From: CAYQCE01 sp964415885
GTDB lineage: Bacteria > Zixibacteria > MSB-5A5 > JAABVY01 > JAHJOQ01
DNA length: 60,863 bases
Direction of reading: 5' to 3'
NCBI GenBank assembly: GCA_964415885.1
Contig: CAYQCE010000019.1
Location: forward strand, 1 to 60,863
Positions 35,901 to 44,303 of the stretch are shown here, piece after piece; the stretch's first letter is position 1, and each line of letters begins with the position of its first letter. The position numbers and the translations under genes were made by a program. The notes under the pieces are model-generated. The model ran no database searches. It had not been told where the DNA came from and saw nothing but the letters and a program-made list of their open reading frames with translations.

Positions 35901-36644
35901 GACGTGTGGAACAACAGCGGTTGCACGGACCTCGGTTTTGCCGCGGCGAGGATGCGGCCGGGAGAGCCGCTCGATCTCGATAGCCCGTCCGGCGGTATAA
36001 CAGTGCGGTTGGAGAGAGGGGCGACTGCGCGCAACGGCGCGCTTCTCGTGTACGATTTGAATTATGGAAGCGACCATGAGTCGGTGCTTCCTGCCGGCGC
36101 GACAGCGTTGCGAGCTGTATCAGTTGAGCCAACGGTTGAAGAGAAGACTGCGGCTGCGCTGGTTGTCGATCTCACTGAGTTTGAGCTTACTGCGGATCAA
36201 CACAGCCGTGTAGCGGTATTCAGGATAGAAGGCGAGCAGTCAGAGCAGCTGACATCGTTCGTGAATCCGTCGAACGGTTCTCTAACAGCCATGGCACAGC
36301 TCGAGGGCGAATATGTGGTGGCACTTCTTGAGAAAGACGCCGGTACGGAAATGGAGATTCTGCCGCAGGCATTCAGGCTGTATCAGAATCACCCGAACCC
36401 GTTCAACCCGGAGACAGTAATACAATTCGATCTGCCGACTACTGCGGATGTAAGACTCGAAGTATTCAACATTCTGGGACAGAAGGTCTCGACCATCCTT
36501 GAACGGCCAATGGCACCGGGTGCGCATTCCGTTCGCTGGGACGGTCGATCGAGCGACGGAAGCAGAGTCGCGAGCGGAATATACTTCTACCGCATAAAAG
36601 CAGGCTCATTCGTTGAATCCCGAAGAATGGTGCTGCTAAAGTAG
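32961..36644 (+). CDS. Secreted M6-family metalloprotease with type IX-type sorting domain
   Basis: This protein has 1227 residues. After a signal peptide, the M6 (immune inhibitor A-like) catalytic domain carries the zinc motif HEQGH (259-263) followed by GLPDLYD and NWSLMGAGSW. A flavodoxin/amidotransferase-like domain (AKVLVVDDDAGASRQLY ... GGGLFLSGQDFVEH) lies around 575-665, then a fibronectin-like region. It ends with the same sorting domain as its neighbour (LYQNHPNPFNPETVIQF ... GIYFYRI ... RRMVLLK). Likely substrates are extracellular proteins. No -24/-12 element is seen upstream, in contrast to the S8 gene. Confidence 0.93.
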   Translation: MSSPQRYRGLLTLMICILSFLFVDAGMAVMPPHPDLEERLRAEGTYDEYMQVLRDARSRGYFDQPKEKYRFEIGASASQDTFRMVVILADFSDQPWTQGPDGTKEYFEDLLFSQGTHATGSMTDLYLEASLGKFLIIGEVYGWYRMPQPYSYYTDGNAGLGWRFPRNAAGLAADAIAAADEDVDFSDYDNAGFDQVEGLIVVHSGPGREYTGSMDDIHSHVSSMPPQQADGVTISRYSSQPEEDPQGPGGLSNVGVYCHEQGHLIFGLPDLYDTDDSSEGVGNWSLMGAGSWNNNGRTPSQFDAWCRSHIGFVQPVTVTENEFQHQFPPAALSGHILKLWYDGNPSLQYFLVENRQKYGFDGALPGEGLIIYHVDESRNSNSNEPRYLVSVEQADGRYDLEEKANRGDSGDLFPGATDNREFSDRTDPGSRAWSGLVTEVAVWDISDSDSLMTANIDVFFSRPMYSIAKATVVDEDSMAGLGETVDYEVTIYNEWADAMGVNAKLSCEDSRITIDVDSIYIESIPGRGDFYTPSSRFRFTVLPDMDTVKVRFDLTLEQESWETPTTLSFMQNIGGAKVLVVDDDAGASRQLYYTDALDSIGYTYDVWNKFQQGSPGVPQMKYPFIIWLTGQERSSSLTDDDIQFLKDYIDFGGGLFLSGQDFVEHASAVDPSFVQDYLHCTYGGNDPMQLAVALGDSSSYLGEDGMIVGINQRDDDGEYLLTSPDWIVPDDESTVSFRYANQNSDVCGLELDLSITRIVLSTFGLESINDSYGAQEIAYNRAEFMSAVMSYLNNRQQAPNKPPAEFELAYPDDGSQLEGDKVTFFWHGSHDEDIVDSVLFKLHLGEGDVGQMNPVAVEVADTQLTLHELNIGSTYYWKVEAYDPRGASTFSPTYEFEMVTDVTPPTFDLALIPNPVLPYALDVFAYPNEDLSSVPELRVTTPSGEDTEAMSLPPNREIVTYIGDYAVGEAGNYTISVCGTDVWNNSGCTDLGFAAARMRPGEPLDLDSPSGGITVRLERGATARNGALLVYDLNYGSDHESVLPAGATALRAVSVEPTVEEKTAAALVVDLTEFELTADQHSRVAVFRIEGEQSEQLTSFVNPSNGSLTAMAQLEGEYVVALLEKDAGTEMEILPQAFRLYQNHPNPFNPETVIQFDLPTTADVRLEVFNILGQKVSTILERPMAPGAHSVRWDGRSSDGSRVASGIYFYRIKAGSFVESRRMVLLK

Positions 36645-36659
36645 AAGGAGATGTGAACG

Positions 36660-37313
36660 ATGAACGGTTTTAAGATAGACAGAATATTCAGGGTTGCCGG
36701 TTTGGTTGCGATAGCGATCTTCGTAGCGTGTTCGTCGGGTGGAGATGACGGCCCGACCCCACCTCCGCCTTTTGACGAAGATGCGACGATGACCGAGGCG
36801 TGGTCTGATTTCGATGCGGGAATGTATGAAGATGCCGAGGAAAAGTTCGGTGAGGTTATCGAACACAATGAGGAGAACGAGGACGCGTATCTCGGCCGCG
36901 GCTGGTCGCGGGCGTTTCAGTCGGAGTTTTCAGGAGCGGTGACGGATTTCCTCGCGGCGAACGGCAACGGGCATGCGGACTTCCACGCGGACATGGGCCT
37001 GGCGGCGGCTTACCGGGACCTTCCAAACCTGGTAGCGGCGATCAACTATGCCAAGACGGTGCTTAGCAATCGGCCTCAGTATGTCTTCACGAAGGTTCCG
37101 ACCGTGAACTACATGGACGCGCACCTGATTATCGCGCAGAGCCATTTCCGGCTCGGAGGTTCGCATTATGCAAATGCCCACGAGAAGATCAATTATCTCT
37201 GCCGGATAGAGGGGTTGGACACGATTCCCGATTACGGCACTTTGCCTGCGGAGATGTATGAGAAACTGCTCGCGGAGCGTCTTAGTGAACTCACGGAGCT
37301 TATAGGAGACTGA
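36660..37313 (+). CDS. TPR lipoprotein
   Basis: This 217-residue protein has a lipoprotein signal (lipobox VACS after AIAIF) and a proline linker (GPTPPPP) like that of the lipoprotein at 25303. Two TPR-like helical pairs follow (AWSDFDAGMYEDAEEKFGEVI, AYLGRGWSRAFQSEFSGAV). It starts 15 bases after the M6 protease gene with AAGGAGATG as ribosome-binding site, so it is likely co-transcribed. It could act in assembly or processing of the secreted protease, which is inference. Confidence 0.75.
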   Translation: MNGFKIDRIFRVAGLVAIAIFVACSSGGDDGPTPPPPFDEDATMTEAWSDFDAGMYEDAEEKFGEVIEHNEENEDAYLGRGWSRAFQSEFSGAVTDFLAANGNGHADFHADMGLAAAYRDLPNLVAAINYAKTVLSNRPQYVFTKVPTVNYMDAHLIIAQSHFRLGGSHYANAHEKINYLCRIEGLDTIPDYGTLPAEMYEKLLAERLSELTELIGD

Positions 37314-37357
37314 GGGCGACTGAGCGAGCAATAGGTTGGTTTTTTGTTGAAGCATGC

Positions 37358-37389
37358 GGCCTCGCCGGGTTTACCGGCGGGGCCATTTT
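37358..37389 (+). terminator. Terminator after the TPR lipoprotein
   Basis: GGCCTCGCCGG (37358-37368) and CCGGCGGGGCC (37374-37384) pair over 11 bp with a single G-T wobble; the loop is GTTTA and ATTTTC follows. Confidence 0.9.
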
Positions 37390-37505
37390 CATTGGGCTTC
37401 GCTTGCGGTCATGAAGGCTCGGATGAACCCGTTGAGGCCGAATCACGGTTGGTTCAACAGTAGCCGGTGGCTTCAAATGTTTGTGTGTGTTTTCACAAGA
37501 TTATC

Positions 37506-37566
37506 TTGACAATTATGGTATTTGCTGCGTATCATGTATAGCTAATTGAAATTGACTTTCAATTTC
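37506..37566 (+). promoter_or_regulatory. Promoter with Fur-box-like palindrome before fur-feoAB
   Basis: TTGACA (37506-37511) with TATCAT (37530-37535) at 18-base spacing is a fair promoter. Just downstream lies a perfect palindrome GAAATTGA-CTT-TCAATTTC (37548-37566), which resembles metal-regulator boxes of the Fur family and would cover the transcription start. Autoregulated, iron-repressed transcription of the fur-feo operon is the natural reading. Confidence 0.65.
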
Positions 37567-37577
37567 CGGCGGTAGGG

Positions 37578-38027
37578 ATGTTTGCTGAGGAACGACAGAA
37601 ATTTGAAGCGTATATCAAATCTGAGGGGATGCGCGAAACCCAGCAGAGGGTTCACGTTCTCGATACGTTTCTCGATATCGAAGACCATGTCTCCGTAGAT
37701 GATCTTTACCGGATCCTTCAGGAGCGCGATGATCGTGTGGGGTACGCGACCGTTCATCGTACAATGAAGCTGATCTGCGACTGTGGGCTGGCGAGGGAGG
37801 TCAGGTTTGATGATGGTATCGTGCGATACGAGCATAATTTCAGGCACCGCCATCACCACCATCTTGTCTGCACGCGCTGTCGTGAGATTATCGAATTCGA
37901 GAGCTCGGAGATGGATGCCGGGGAGCGTCGTATCCTCAAGCGGTATGGCTTCAAGATGGAATCTCACAGGTATGAGATATTCGGTCTTTGCGCGAAGTGC
38001 CGTCGGGAGATAACCAAAGACAAGTAG
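37578..38027 (+). CDS. Fur-family metalloregulator
   Basis: This 149-residue protein has an N-terminal winged helix (GMRETQQRVHVLDTFLDI, YATVHRTMKLICDCGLAREV) and a His-rich hinge and dimerisation domain (NFRHRHHHHLVCTRC), with CxxC pairs at CTRC and CAKC for structural zinc. Position ahead of feoA-feoB supports an iron sensor (Fur) rather than a zinc or peroxide sensor. It acts as a DNA-binding dimer, probably at the palindrome 11 bases upstream. Confidence 0.92.
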   Translation: MFAEERQKFEAYIKSEGMRETQQRVHVLDTFLDIEDHVSVDDLYRILQERDDRVGYATVHRTMKLICDCGLAREVRFDDGIVRYEHNFRHRHHHHLVCTRCREIIEFESSEMDAGERRILKRYGFKMESHRYEIFGLCAKCRREITKDK

Positions 38028-38050
38028 CACGGAGATATAGACAGGGCAAC

Positions 38051-38389
38051 ATGAACAAGTTCATCAGAAAGTGCTTCAGGCACGGAATTCTCGGTATGGC
38101 GACAGATATCTCAGGGGGCGGTTCCGGCGGTACTGCCGATTCCGATTTTGCTGAGAAGAGTCTTTCGGAGGCAGAAACCGGCCATACGTTTGCGCTGATA
38201 GGCCTTGCCGGCGGACATCGTCTCCGCGAGAGGATCAGCGCCATCGGCCTCAATTCCGGTGCTGTATTCAAGGTCATATCCAATTCCGGGCACGGTCCCG
38301 TTGGCGTGGAAGTCCGCGGCGCGCGCATCGGAATTGGACGAGGGATGGCTGACAAGATTCGGGTGAGAGAGATTGCGCACTCAGACTGA
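38051..38389 (+). CDS. feoA: FeoA-domain protein
   Basis: This 112-residue SH3-like protein accompanies FeoB. The FeoA core (AETGHTFALIGLAGGHRLRERISAIGL ... GVEVRGARIGIGRGMADKIRV) occupies the last 75 residues. The first ~37 residues, with a Gly/Ser-rich stretch (SGGGSGGTADSD), are an extension that typical FeoA proteins lack. ATG 38051 is the best start. The 3' end overlaps the TTG start of feoB by 17 bases. Confidence 0.9.
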   Translation: MNKFIRKCFRHGILGMATDISGGGSGGTADSDFAEKSLSEAETGHTFALIGLAGGHRLRERISAIGLNSGAVFKVISNSGHGPVGVEVRGARIGIGRGMADKIRVREIAHSD

Positions 38390-40538
38390 CAGAAAAACCC
38401 TGATCTTTGCTCTTGCGGGAAATCCCAATTCTGGCAAGACGACTTTATTCAATAATCTCACCGGCGCGAATCAGCATGTCGGCAACTACCCCGGAGTGAC
38501 TGTAGAACGCAAGACCGGCCAGGTCAATTTCGCGGACTATAGAATTACGTTCGTGGATCTTCCGGGGACCTACTCGCTGTCCGCCTATTCGATCGAAGAG
38601 ATAATCGCGCGCAATTCGATCATTCATGAGAAGCCCGATGTTGTGATCGATGTCGTCGATGCATCCAATATCGAGCGAAACCTGTATCTTACAACGCAGC
38701 TCGTTGAGCTCGGACAGCCGGTCATCATTGTGCTTAACATGATGGACATCTCCGACAGGCGCGGGCAGAAGATCAACATTGAGAAGCTGTCGCAGTTGCT
38801 TGGTGTGCCGGTCATCCCGGCGGTTGCGAGCAAGGGGCGTGGCACGGATGAGATTCTCCGCGCAGCTATAAGCTGCGCGCAAGGCTCTCTCGAGGCGAAT
38901 CCCGCCAGAGTTGACTACGGCGGCGAGTTTGAGCAGGAGATATCCAGCCTTACTGAAGCCATAAGCTCGGATCTCCCCGTCGTGAACGGCTATCAGCCGA
39001 GATGGCTCGCTCTCAAGCTGCTCGAGAACGACGCCGAAGTTTCCAGGCATATTGTTGAAATGGGCAACTCCGAACGAGTCGTGGAGCGTGCGAAGAAGGG
39101 TGGATCGAGGATCGAGTCGATATATGGTTCAACACCGTCGGAGATAATCACTGATCGACGGTACGGGTTCATAAGTGGTGCTTGTTCCGAGGCTATTGAG
39201 ACAGGCGGTGACCGTCGTCACGAGATTTCCGACAAGATTGATCTCGCGGCGATCCACCCGACTATAGGTCTGATCATATTTGCGGCTCTGATGTGGCTCG
39301 TATTCCAGGCGACATTTACATTCGGGGAGCTGCCCATGAGCTGGATCGAGATTGGGGTGGAGAAAACGGGCGCACTCGCGCAATCGATTCTGCCCGACGG
39401 ACTCGTGGAATCTATGATTGTTGATGGAATCATTGCCGGAGTCGGCGGAGTTATAGTATTTCTGCCAAACATCATTCTGCTCTTTCTGGCGATTGCGTTA
39501 CTCGAGGACACGGGATATATGGCACGCGCGGCGTTTGTTATGGATCGGGTGATGCACAAGATTGGACTGCATGGCAAGTCGTTTATACCGATGCTGATTG
39601 GCTTCGGATGTTCGGTGCCTGCCTATATGGGCAGCAGGATTCTCGAGGATCGGACAGATCGCCTCGTGACCATGCATGTGATAACATTCATGAGCTGTGG
39701 CGCACGGTTACCTGTTTACATTCTGATCTGCGGTGCTTTCTGGCCGGCGCACGCGGGGAACGTTGTTTTCTCGCTGTATGCTCTCGGTGTTCTTGTGGCG
39801 ATCGGAATGGTGAAGTTGCTTCGGTCGACGAGATTTAAAGGCATGTCCGCGGAGTTTATCATGGAGCTCCCGCCCTACAGAGTACCAACCCTTAAGTCGC
39901 TGGCTATACACACGTGGGGGCGCGCGTGGCTCTATATACGCAAGGCAGGAACGATCATCCTTGCGTTCTCGATCGTGATGTGGGCGATGATGACATTCCC
40001 GCAGAAAACTGAGTTTGCTCAGGATTATGACACCCTCATTGCTCAGATGGAGGCGAGAGAGGCCGCGGGAGAGATACCCGCCTCAGAGGCGGCGAATCGG
40101 ATCGAGTCTTACAACGATGCCAGGGCTGCCGAGCAGATCGAGGCGAGTTTCGCGGGTCGTATCGGTAAGACTATCGAGCCGGTCATCGAGCCACTCGGAT
40201 TTGACTGGAGGCTCGGCGTGGCGCTTGTTTCAGGGTTTATGGCAAAGGAGGTTGTGGTCTCGACGATGGGTACGATCTATGGCGTCGGAGATGCCGATTC
40301 CGAGTCGGCGTCACTGAGGGACAACCTCGCATCCGATCCGGAATACTCCGGTCTTAAAGCCTACGCATTTCTGGTATTCGTTCTCTTCTATATGCCTTGT
40401 ATGGCTGCACTCGCGGTATTCCTCCGCGAGACCGGATCGATGAAGGAACTCGGGTACCAGTTTTTCTATACTACGTCGCTGGCGTATGGATTCTCGTTTC
40501 TTGTCTATCAAGTTGGTTCTCTCATAGGTTTGGGATAG
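38373..40538 (+). CDS. feoB: Ferrous iron transporter FeoB
   Basis: This 721-residue inner-membrane ferrous iron transporter has an N-terminal G domain (G1 GNPNSGKTTLFNNLTG, G3 DLPGTYSL, G4 NMMD) and two Gate-type membrane regions (including GFGCSVPAYMGSR). The start is TTG at 38373 inside feoA, with a GAGAGA-like ribosome site; no ATG lies between it and the G1 motif. It takes up Fe2+ under anaerobic or low-oxygen conditions. It is followed after one base by the small FeoB-associated gene. Confidence 0.95.
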   Translation: MRTQTDRKTLIFALAGNPNSGKTTLFNNLTGANQHVGNYPGVTVERKTGQVNFADYRITFVDLPGTYSLSAYSIEEIIARNSIIHEKPDVVIDVVDASNIERNLYLTTQLVELGQPVIIVLNMMDISDRRGQKINIEKLSQLLGVPVIPAVASKGRGTDEILRAAISCAQGSLEANPARVDYGGEFEQEISSLTEAISSDLPVVNGYQPRWLALKLLENDAEVSRHIVEMGNSERVVERAKKGGSRIESIYGSTPSEIITDRRYGFISGACSEAIETGGDRRHEISDKIDLAAIHPTIGLIIFAALMWLVFQATFTFGELPMSWIEIGVEKTGALAQSILPDGLVESMIVDGIIAGVGGVIVFLPNIILLFLAIALLEDTGYMARAAFVMDRVMHKIGLHGKSFIPMLIGFGCSVPAYMGSRILEDRTDRLVTMHVITFMSCGARLPVYILICGAFWPAHAGNVVFSLYALGVLVAIGMVKLLRSTRFKGMSAEFIMELPPYRVPTLKSLAIHTWGRAWLYIRKAGTIILAFSIVMWAMMTFPQKTEFAQDYDTLIAQMEAREAAGEIPASEAANRIESYNDARAAEQIEASFAGRIGKTIEPVIEPLGFDWRLGVALVSGFMAKEVVVSTMGTIYGVGDADSESASLRDNLASDPEYSGLKAYAFLVFVLFYMPCMAALAVFLRETGSMKELGYQFFYTTSLAYGFSFLVYQVGSLIGLG

Positions 40539-40539
40539 G

Positions 40540-40728
40540 ATGGTTATTCAGTATATAATAGTTGGGTTGTGCATTGTGGCGGCAGTTGCGTTCATCGCGC
40601 GACGATTCTACAGCAGCTCCAAGGGCCGTGGATGCGGTGGCGGATGCAGCAAATGTTCCGGTGCGGACTCGCCAAAGCAGATTGTGGATTTCACCAGGGG
40701 CGGCGAACGAACGCGCGTCGACAACTGA
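40540..40728 (+). CDS. FeoB-associated Cys-rich membrane protein
   Basis: This 62-residue protein has one N-terminal transmembrane helix (IIVGLCIVAAVAFIARRF) and a cysteine cluster (GCGGGCSKCSG). It matches the small FeoB-associated Cys-rich family often encoded right after feoB, playing the part of FeoC in some lineages. ATG 40540 is one base after the feoB stop. Confidence 0.85.
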   Translation: MVIQYIIVGLCIVAAVAFIARRFYSSSKGRGCGGGCSKCSGADSPKQIVDFTRGGERTRVDN

Positions 40729-40807
40729 GCCTGCTATCTTTCTTCTTGCATATCCGCCATTCAGAACCTATCAAGCATACTTGAACTCGATTGTGAGGGG
40801 TGCTTCC

Positions 40808-41620
40808 GTGGTATATTCCGATGCGGTCTTCGAAGACAAGCCCGATGGCATCAGTAGCAGACTCGGTATCGTCGACGCGAGAGTCAAGTTTCTCTGGACC
40901 TTGACCATGATGGGACTGCTCGCATTCCTTCTCGATCCCGTGTTTTACGCCGGTTTGACAGTTTACCTGCTCGCTATTATTGCTGTAGCCGGGGTAGGCT
41001 TTCGTGAACTAGGCGGCGAGTTGAAGGCGTTCTCGCTCCTTTTTGTTATAACATTTCTGCTGCATGTTATCTTCACGCCACCGGACGGAACAACCATGTT
41101 TGAAGTATTCGGCAAGGAGGTCACAGAGGGAGGGCTGTATCTCGGTTTGCTCTATTCATACCGAGTGCTCCTGTTTCTCCTGGTAATGACAGTATCCGCA
41201 CGAACGACTTCCTCGATAGAAATGGCCGACGGTATTCTTCGACTGATCAAACCGCTCCGAAGGATCGGCGTTCCGGTGGCGGACATTTCGATGATGATCT
41301 TCGTAGCGCTGCGCTTCATACCTCTGCTCGGCGAGGAAATCCGGGCTATCAAGATGTCGCAGGTCTCGAGGGGAATGTCTGCAGGAAAAGGACCGATTGC
41401 GAAGGTCAAGGCCGCGATACCTGTAATCGTGCCATTGATGCTCGGATCTCTCAGGAGGGCCGAGAGCCTCGCGCTCGCGATAGAAAGCCGTGGATACCGC
41501 CGTGGAGCGCTGCGAACATCGATGATTGAGTTCAAGCTTGGTCGTCCGGACGGTATATTTGTTTCAGCGGGAGTAATCGCTGTGGCTGCATCAATTTTGC
41601 TTTCGGAGTTAGCAAGTTGA
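40808..41620 (+). CDS. ecfT: Energy-coupling factor transporter transmembrane subunit EcfT
   Basis: This 270-residue polytopic subunit couples ECF ATPases to vitamin or metal-binding S components. The C-terminal cytoplasmic coupling helices are clear (AIKMSQVSRGM, RRAESLALAIESRGY). I choose GTG 40808 with GAGGGG 7 bases upstream; a longer open frame reaches back into the preceding gene but that part is not family-like. No EcfA ATPase or S component lies nearby, so the partners must be elsewhere. It overlaps truA by four bases. Confidence 0.88.
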   Translation: MVYSDAVFEDKPDGISSRLGIVDARVKFLWTLTMMGLLAFLLDPVFYAGLTVYLLAIIAVAGVGFRELGGELKAFSLLFVITFLLHVIFTPPDGTTMFEVFGKEVTEGGLYLGLLYSYRVLLFLLVMTVSARTTSSIEMADGILRLIKPLRRIGVPVADISMMIFVALRFIPLLGEEIRAIKMSQVSRGMSAGKGPIAKVKAAIPVIVPLMLGSLRRAESLALAIESRGYRRGALRTSMIEFKLGRPDGIFVSAGVIAVAASILLSELAS

Positions 41621-42345
41621 ACTGCAAATGTGTGGTGGAATATGATGGTTCCGGCCTTCATGGCTGGCAATGTCAGCCCAGGCTTCGGACGGGTCAGGGA
41701 GTCTTCGAAGATGCCGTTCGGAAGATGGCAAAACAGAAGATCAACGTAACAGCCTCCGGCCGCACTGATACTGGTGTGCATGCCGAGGGGCAGGTCGTCA
41801 ATTTCGCGATCGACAGGGATTGGAAACCGGAAGTTGTTCTCAGAGGTTTGAATTCGCTCCTGCCGGAAGATATTCGGATTAGAAGCTGCCGTGTAGTGCC
41901 GGACGGCTTTAACGCACGCTATGATGCGGTTTCTCGTGAGTATCGATATCGAATATACGGCGAGCGGAGCGCTCTGCGACGCAGAACGCACTGGTGCACG
42001 GATTTGCAGATAGACTACGGTGTGCTGGAAACGCTGGCGAAGAGGCTGTGTGGGTCGCACGACTTCCGTTCGTTTTGTGTGAAGAAGTCGCAGAAGGAAT
42101 CGAATGTCTGCGTGGTCACAAAATCGTTCTGGACAAAGCGAGGGAAAGAGTATACTTTCCATGTTGTCGCAAACAGGTTCTTGCATGGGATGGTCAGGTC
42201 GCTGGTCGGGACTATGGTAAAGGTAGCATCCAGTCAGTTAACCGAGAGAGATTTTGAACTTCTTTTTGAACGGCCGGAGCGATCCGCAAAGGTCCTGACC
42301 GCGCCACCTCAGGGGCTCACCCTCGTGAAAGTCAACTATCGCTGA
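41617..42345 (+). CDS. truA: tRNA pseudouridine(38-40) synthase
   Basis: This 242-residue enzyme isomerises uridines 38-40 of the tRNA anticodon arm. The catalytic aspartate is Asp51 in SGRTDTGVHA, and VEYDGSGLHGWQ opens the protein as usual. The start TTG overlaps the ecfT stop (TTGA). The ecfT-truA linkage is well known from Firmicutes. Confidence 0.95.
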   Translation: MNCKCVVEYDGSGLHGWQCQPRLRTGQGVFEDAVRKMAKQKINVTASGRTDTGVHAEGQVVNFAIDRDWKPEVVLRGLNSLLPEDIRIRSCRVVPDGFNARYDAVSREYRYRIYGERSALRRRTHWCTDLQIDYGVLETLAKRLCGSHDFRSFCVKKSQKESNVCVVTKSFWTKRGKEYTFHVVANRFLHGMVRSLVGTMVKVASSQLTERDFELLFERPERSAKVLTAPPQGLTLVKVNYR

Positions 42346-42363
42346 AACACTCAAGGAGGAGCG

Positions 42364-43011
42364 ATGAAATTCTTCATAGATACCGCAAACATCGACGAGA
42401 TTCGAGAAGCGAATGAGATGGGCGTTCTCGACGGTGTTACGACCAATCCGTCGCTCGTTTCGAAGGTCGATGGGAAATTCGAGGACATCCTGAAGCAGAT
42501 ATGCGAAATAGTCGATGGTCCGATCTCTGCAGAGGTCGTGGCGGTTGATGCGGATGGGATGATCCGGGAAGGGCGCGATCTGGCGAAGATACACGATAAT
42601 ATCGTCGTGAAAGTACCGTGTATCAAAGAGGGTTTGAAGGCGTGCAAGACGCTCTCCTCGGACGGTATCGGTGTGAATATGACGCTCATATTCTCACCGT
42701 CACAGGCTCTTCTCGCAGCGAAGGCCGGCGCTCGGTTTGCGTCGCCATTCGTTGGTCGCCTGGATGACATCTCTCACTATGGTATGGAGCTGATCCAGCA
42801 GTGCGTAGAGATTTACTCGAACTACGACTACGAAACCGAGGTGCTCGTTGCGTCTATCAGGAATCCGCTTCATCTTGTGGATGCCGCAATGATGGGAGCT
42901 GATGTTGCCACGATGCCATTCAATGTGATCGAACAGATAGTAAAGCATCCGCTCACGGACATCGGACTCGAGAAGTTCCTGAAGGACTGGGAAAAGGTTA
43001 AGGACCGCTGA
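42364..43011 (+). CDS. tal: Transaldolase (small, fructose-6-phosphate aldolase-like type)
   Basis: This 215-residue TIM-barrel aldolase begins MKFFIDTANIDEIREANEMG and has DGVTTNPSL and the Schiff-base lysine in NIVVKVPCIKEGL. It belongs to the short TalC/FSA group, which covers transaldolases and fructose-6-phosphate aldolases; the pentose-phosphate role is more likely in a bacterium. AAGGAGGAG precedes the ATG. The stop overlaps the purB start as TGATG. Confidence 0.93.
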   Translation: MKFFIDTANIDEIREANEMGVLDGVTTNPSLVSKVDGKFEDILKQICEIVDGPISAEVVAVDADGMIREGRDLAKIHDNIVVKVPCIKEGLKACKTLSSDGIGVNMTLIFSPSQALLAAKAGARFASPFVGRLDDISHYGMELIQQCVEIYSNYDYETEVLVASIRNPLHLVDAAMMGADVATMPFNVIEQIVKHPLTDIGLEKFLKDWEKVKDR

Positions 43012-44303
43012 TGATAGCTCGATATTCGCTTCCGGAGATAAGCGAGCTTTGGACGGATGAATACAAGTTTGCGACATGGCTCGAGGTCGAGATTGCAGTC
43101 TGCGAGGCATGGGCGGAACTGGGCAGGATTCCGAAGGCCGCAGTCCAGAGAATCAAAAAGAAAGCTGACTTCGACACGCAGGCGATTCTCGACATCGAGG
43201 AGACAGTCAAGCACGATGTCATTGCCTTCCTGACAAATGTCGGCAGCTATGTCGGTAAAGACTCGAAGTACATCCATTTTGGTATGACCTCCTCAGATAT
43301 GCTCGATACCGCTTCCGCGCTTGTTCTGAAGCGTTCGGGTGAGCTGATTGTCAAGCAGGCGCGAAAATTGATGACGGAGGTCAAAAAGAAGGCGGGTAAG
43401 TATCGCTATCAGCCCAAAGTCGGTCGGACTCACGGCGTCCATGCCGAGCCGACATCCCTGGGGCTGACTTTCGCAATGTGGTATGCAGAACTCGCCCGTG
43501 ATCTCGATCGGCTGGAGCGTGCGGTCGACAACGTCGCCTACGGCAAGATATCTGGCGCTGTGGGGACATTCGCCAACATCGATCCGCAAGTCGAGGAGAT
43601 TGTCTGCAGGAAGCTGAAGCTCAAACCTGCTCCGGTTTCGACGCAGATCATTCAGCGTGACAGACATGCGGAGCTTCTGTGGGCGCTTGCTGTGACTGCG
43701 AGTTCGATCGACAAGTTTGCGACGGAGATTCGCCACCTTCAGAAGACCGAGGTGCTGGAGCTCGAGGAAGGCTTCTCGAAGGGCCAGAAGGGCAGTTCGG
43801 CGATGCCGCACAAGAAGAACCCGATTACGTGCGAGCAGATGTCGGGAATGGCGCGGCTTCTGCGGGGCAATCTGACGGTTGCGCTCGAGAACATCCCGCT
43901 CTGGCACGAGCGAGATATCTCGCACTCGTCCGTTGAGAGGGTGATCTTCCCGGACTCGACGATCATTGTGTATTACATGTTGACCAAATTTGCCAGCGTG
44001 ATCAAAAACCTCGCGGTGTATCCGGAGAACCTCAAGGCCAACCTTAACCGGACCGGCGGTCTGATTTATACAGGCAAAATCCTCCTTGCAGTCACTGAGA
44101 TGCTTGGTTCGCGAGAGGACGCTTACGCTCTCATTCAGGAGATCGCACACGCCGCGTGGAGCAGGGGGGAGAGCTTCAAAGATCGGCTGTCGTCGAACCC
44201 GACGATTTGTGATCATTTCTCCGACGACGAGATTGAGGAGATGTTCGATTGTAAGCCATACCTGAAGCACGTTGATTACATCTTCAAGCGAGTGTTCGGA
44301 TGA
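43011..44303 (+). CDS. purB: Adenylosuccinate lyase
   Basis: This 430-residue enzyme cleaves SAICAR and adenylosuccinate in purine synthesis. The fumarase/aspartase superfamily signature GSSAMPHKKNPI lies near 265, and the catalytic histidine region is GRTHGVHAEPTSLG. It sits just upstream of purS and purQ with two phospholipid genes between, all joined by overlaps. Confidence 0.97.
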   Translation: MIARYSLPEISELWTDEYKFATWLEVEIAVCEAWAELGRIPKAAVQRIKKKADFDTQAILDIEETVKHDVIAFLTNVGSYVGKDSKYIHFGMTSSDMLDTASALVLKRSGELIVKQARKLMTEVKKKAGKYRYQPKVGRTHGVHAEPTSLGLTFAMWYAELARDLDRLERAVDNVAYGKISGAVGTFANIDPQVEEIVCRKLKLKPAPVSTQIIQRDRHAELLWALAVTASSIDKFATEIRHLQKTEVLELEEGFSKGQKGSSAMPHKKNPITCEQMSGMARLLRGNLTVALENIPLWHERDISHSSVERVIFPDSTIIVYYMLTKFASVIKNLAVYPENLKANLNRTGGLIYTGKILLAVTEMLGSREDAYALIQEIAHAAWSRGESFKDRLSSNPTICDHFSDDEIEEMFDCKPYLKHVDYIFKRVFG

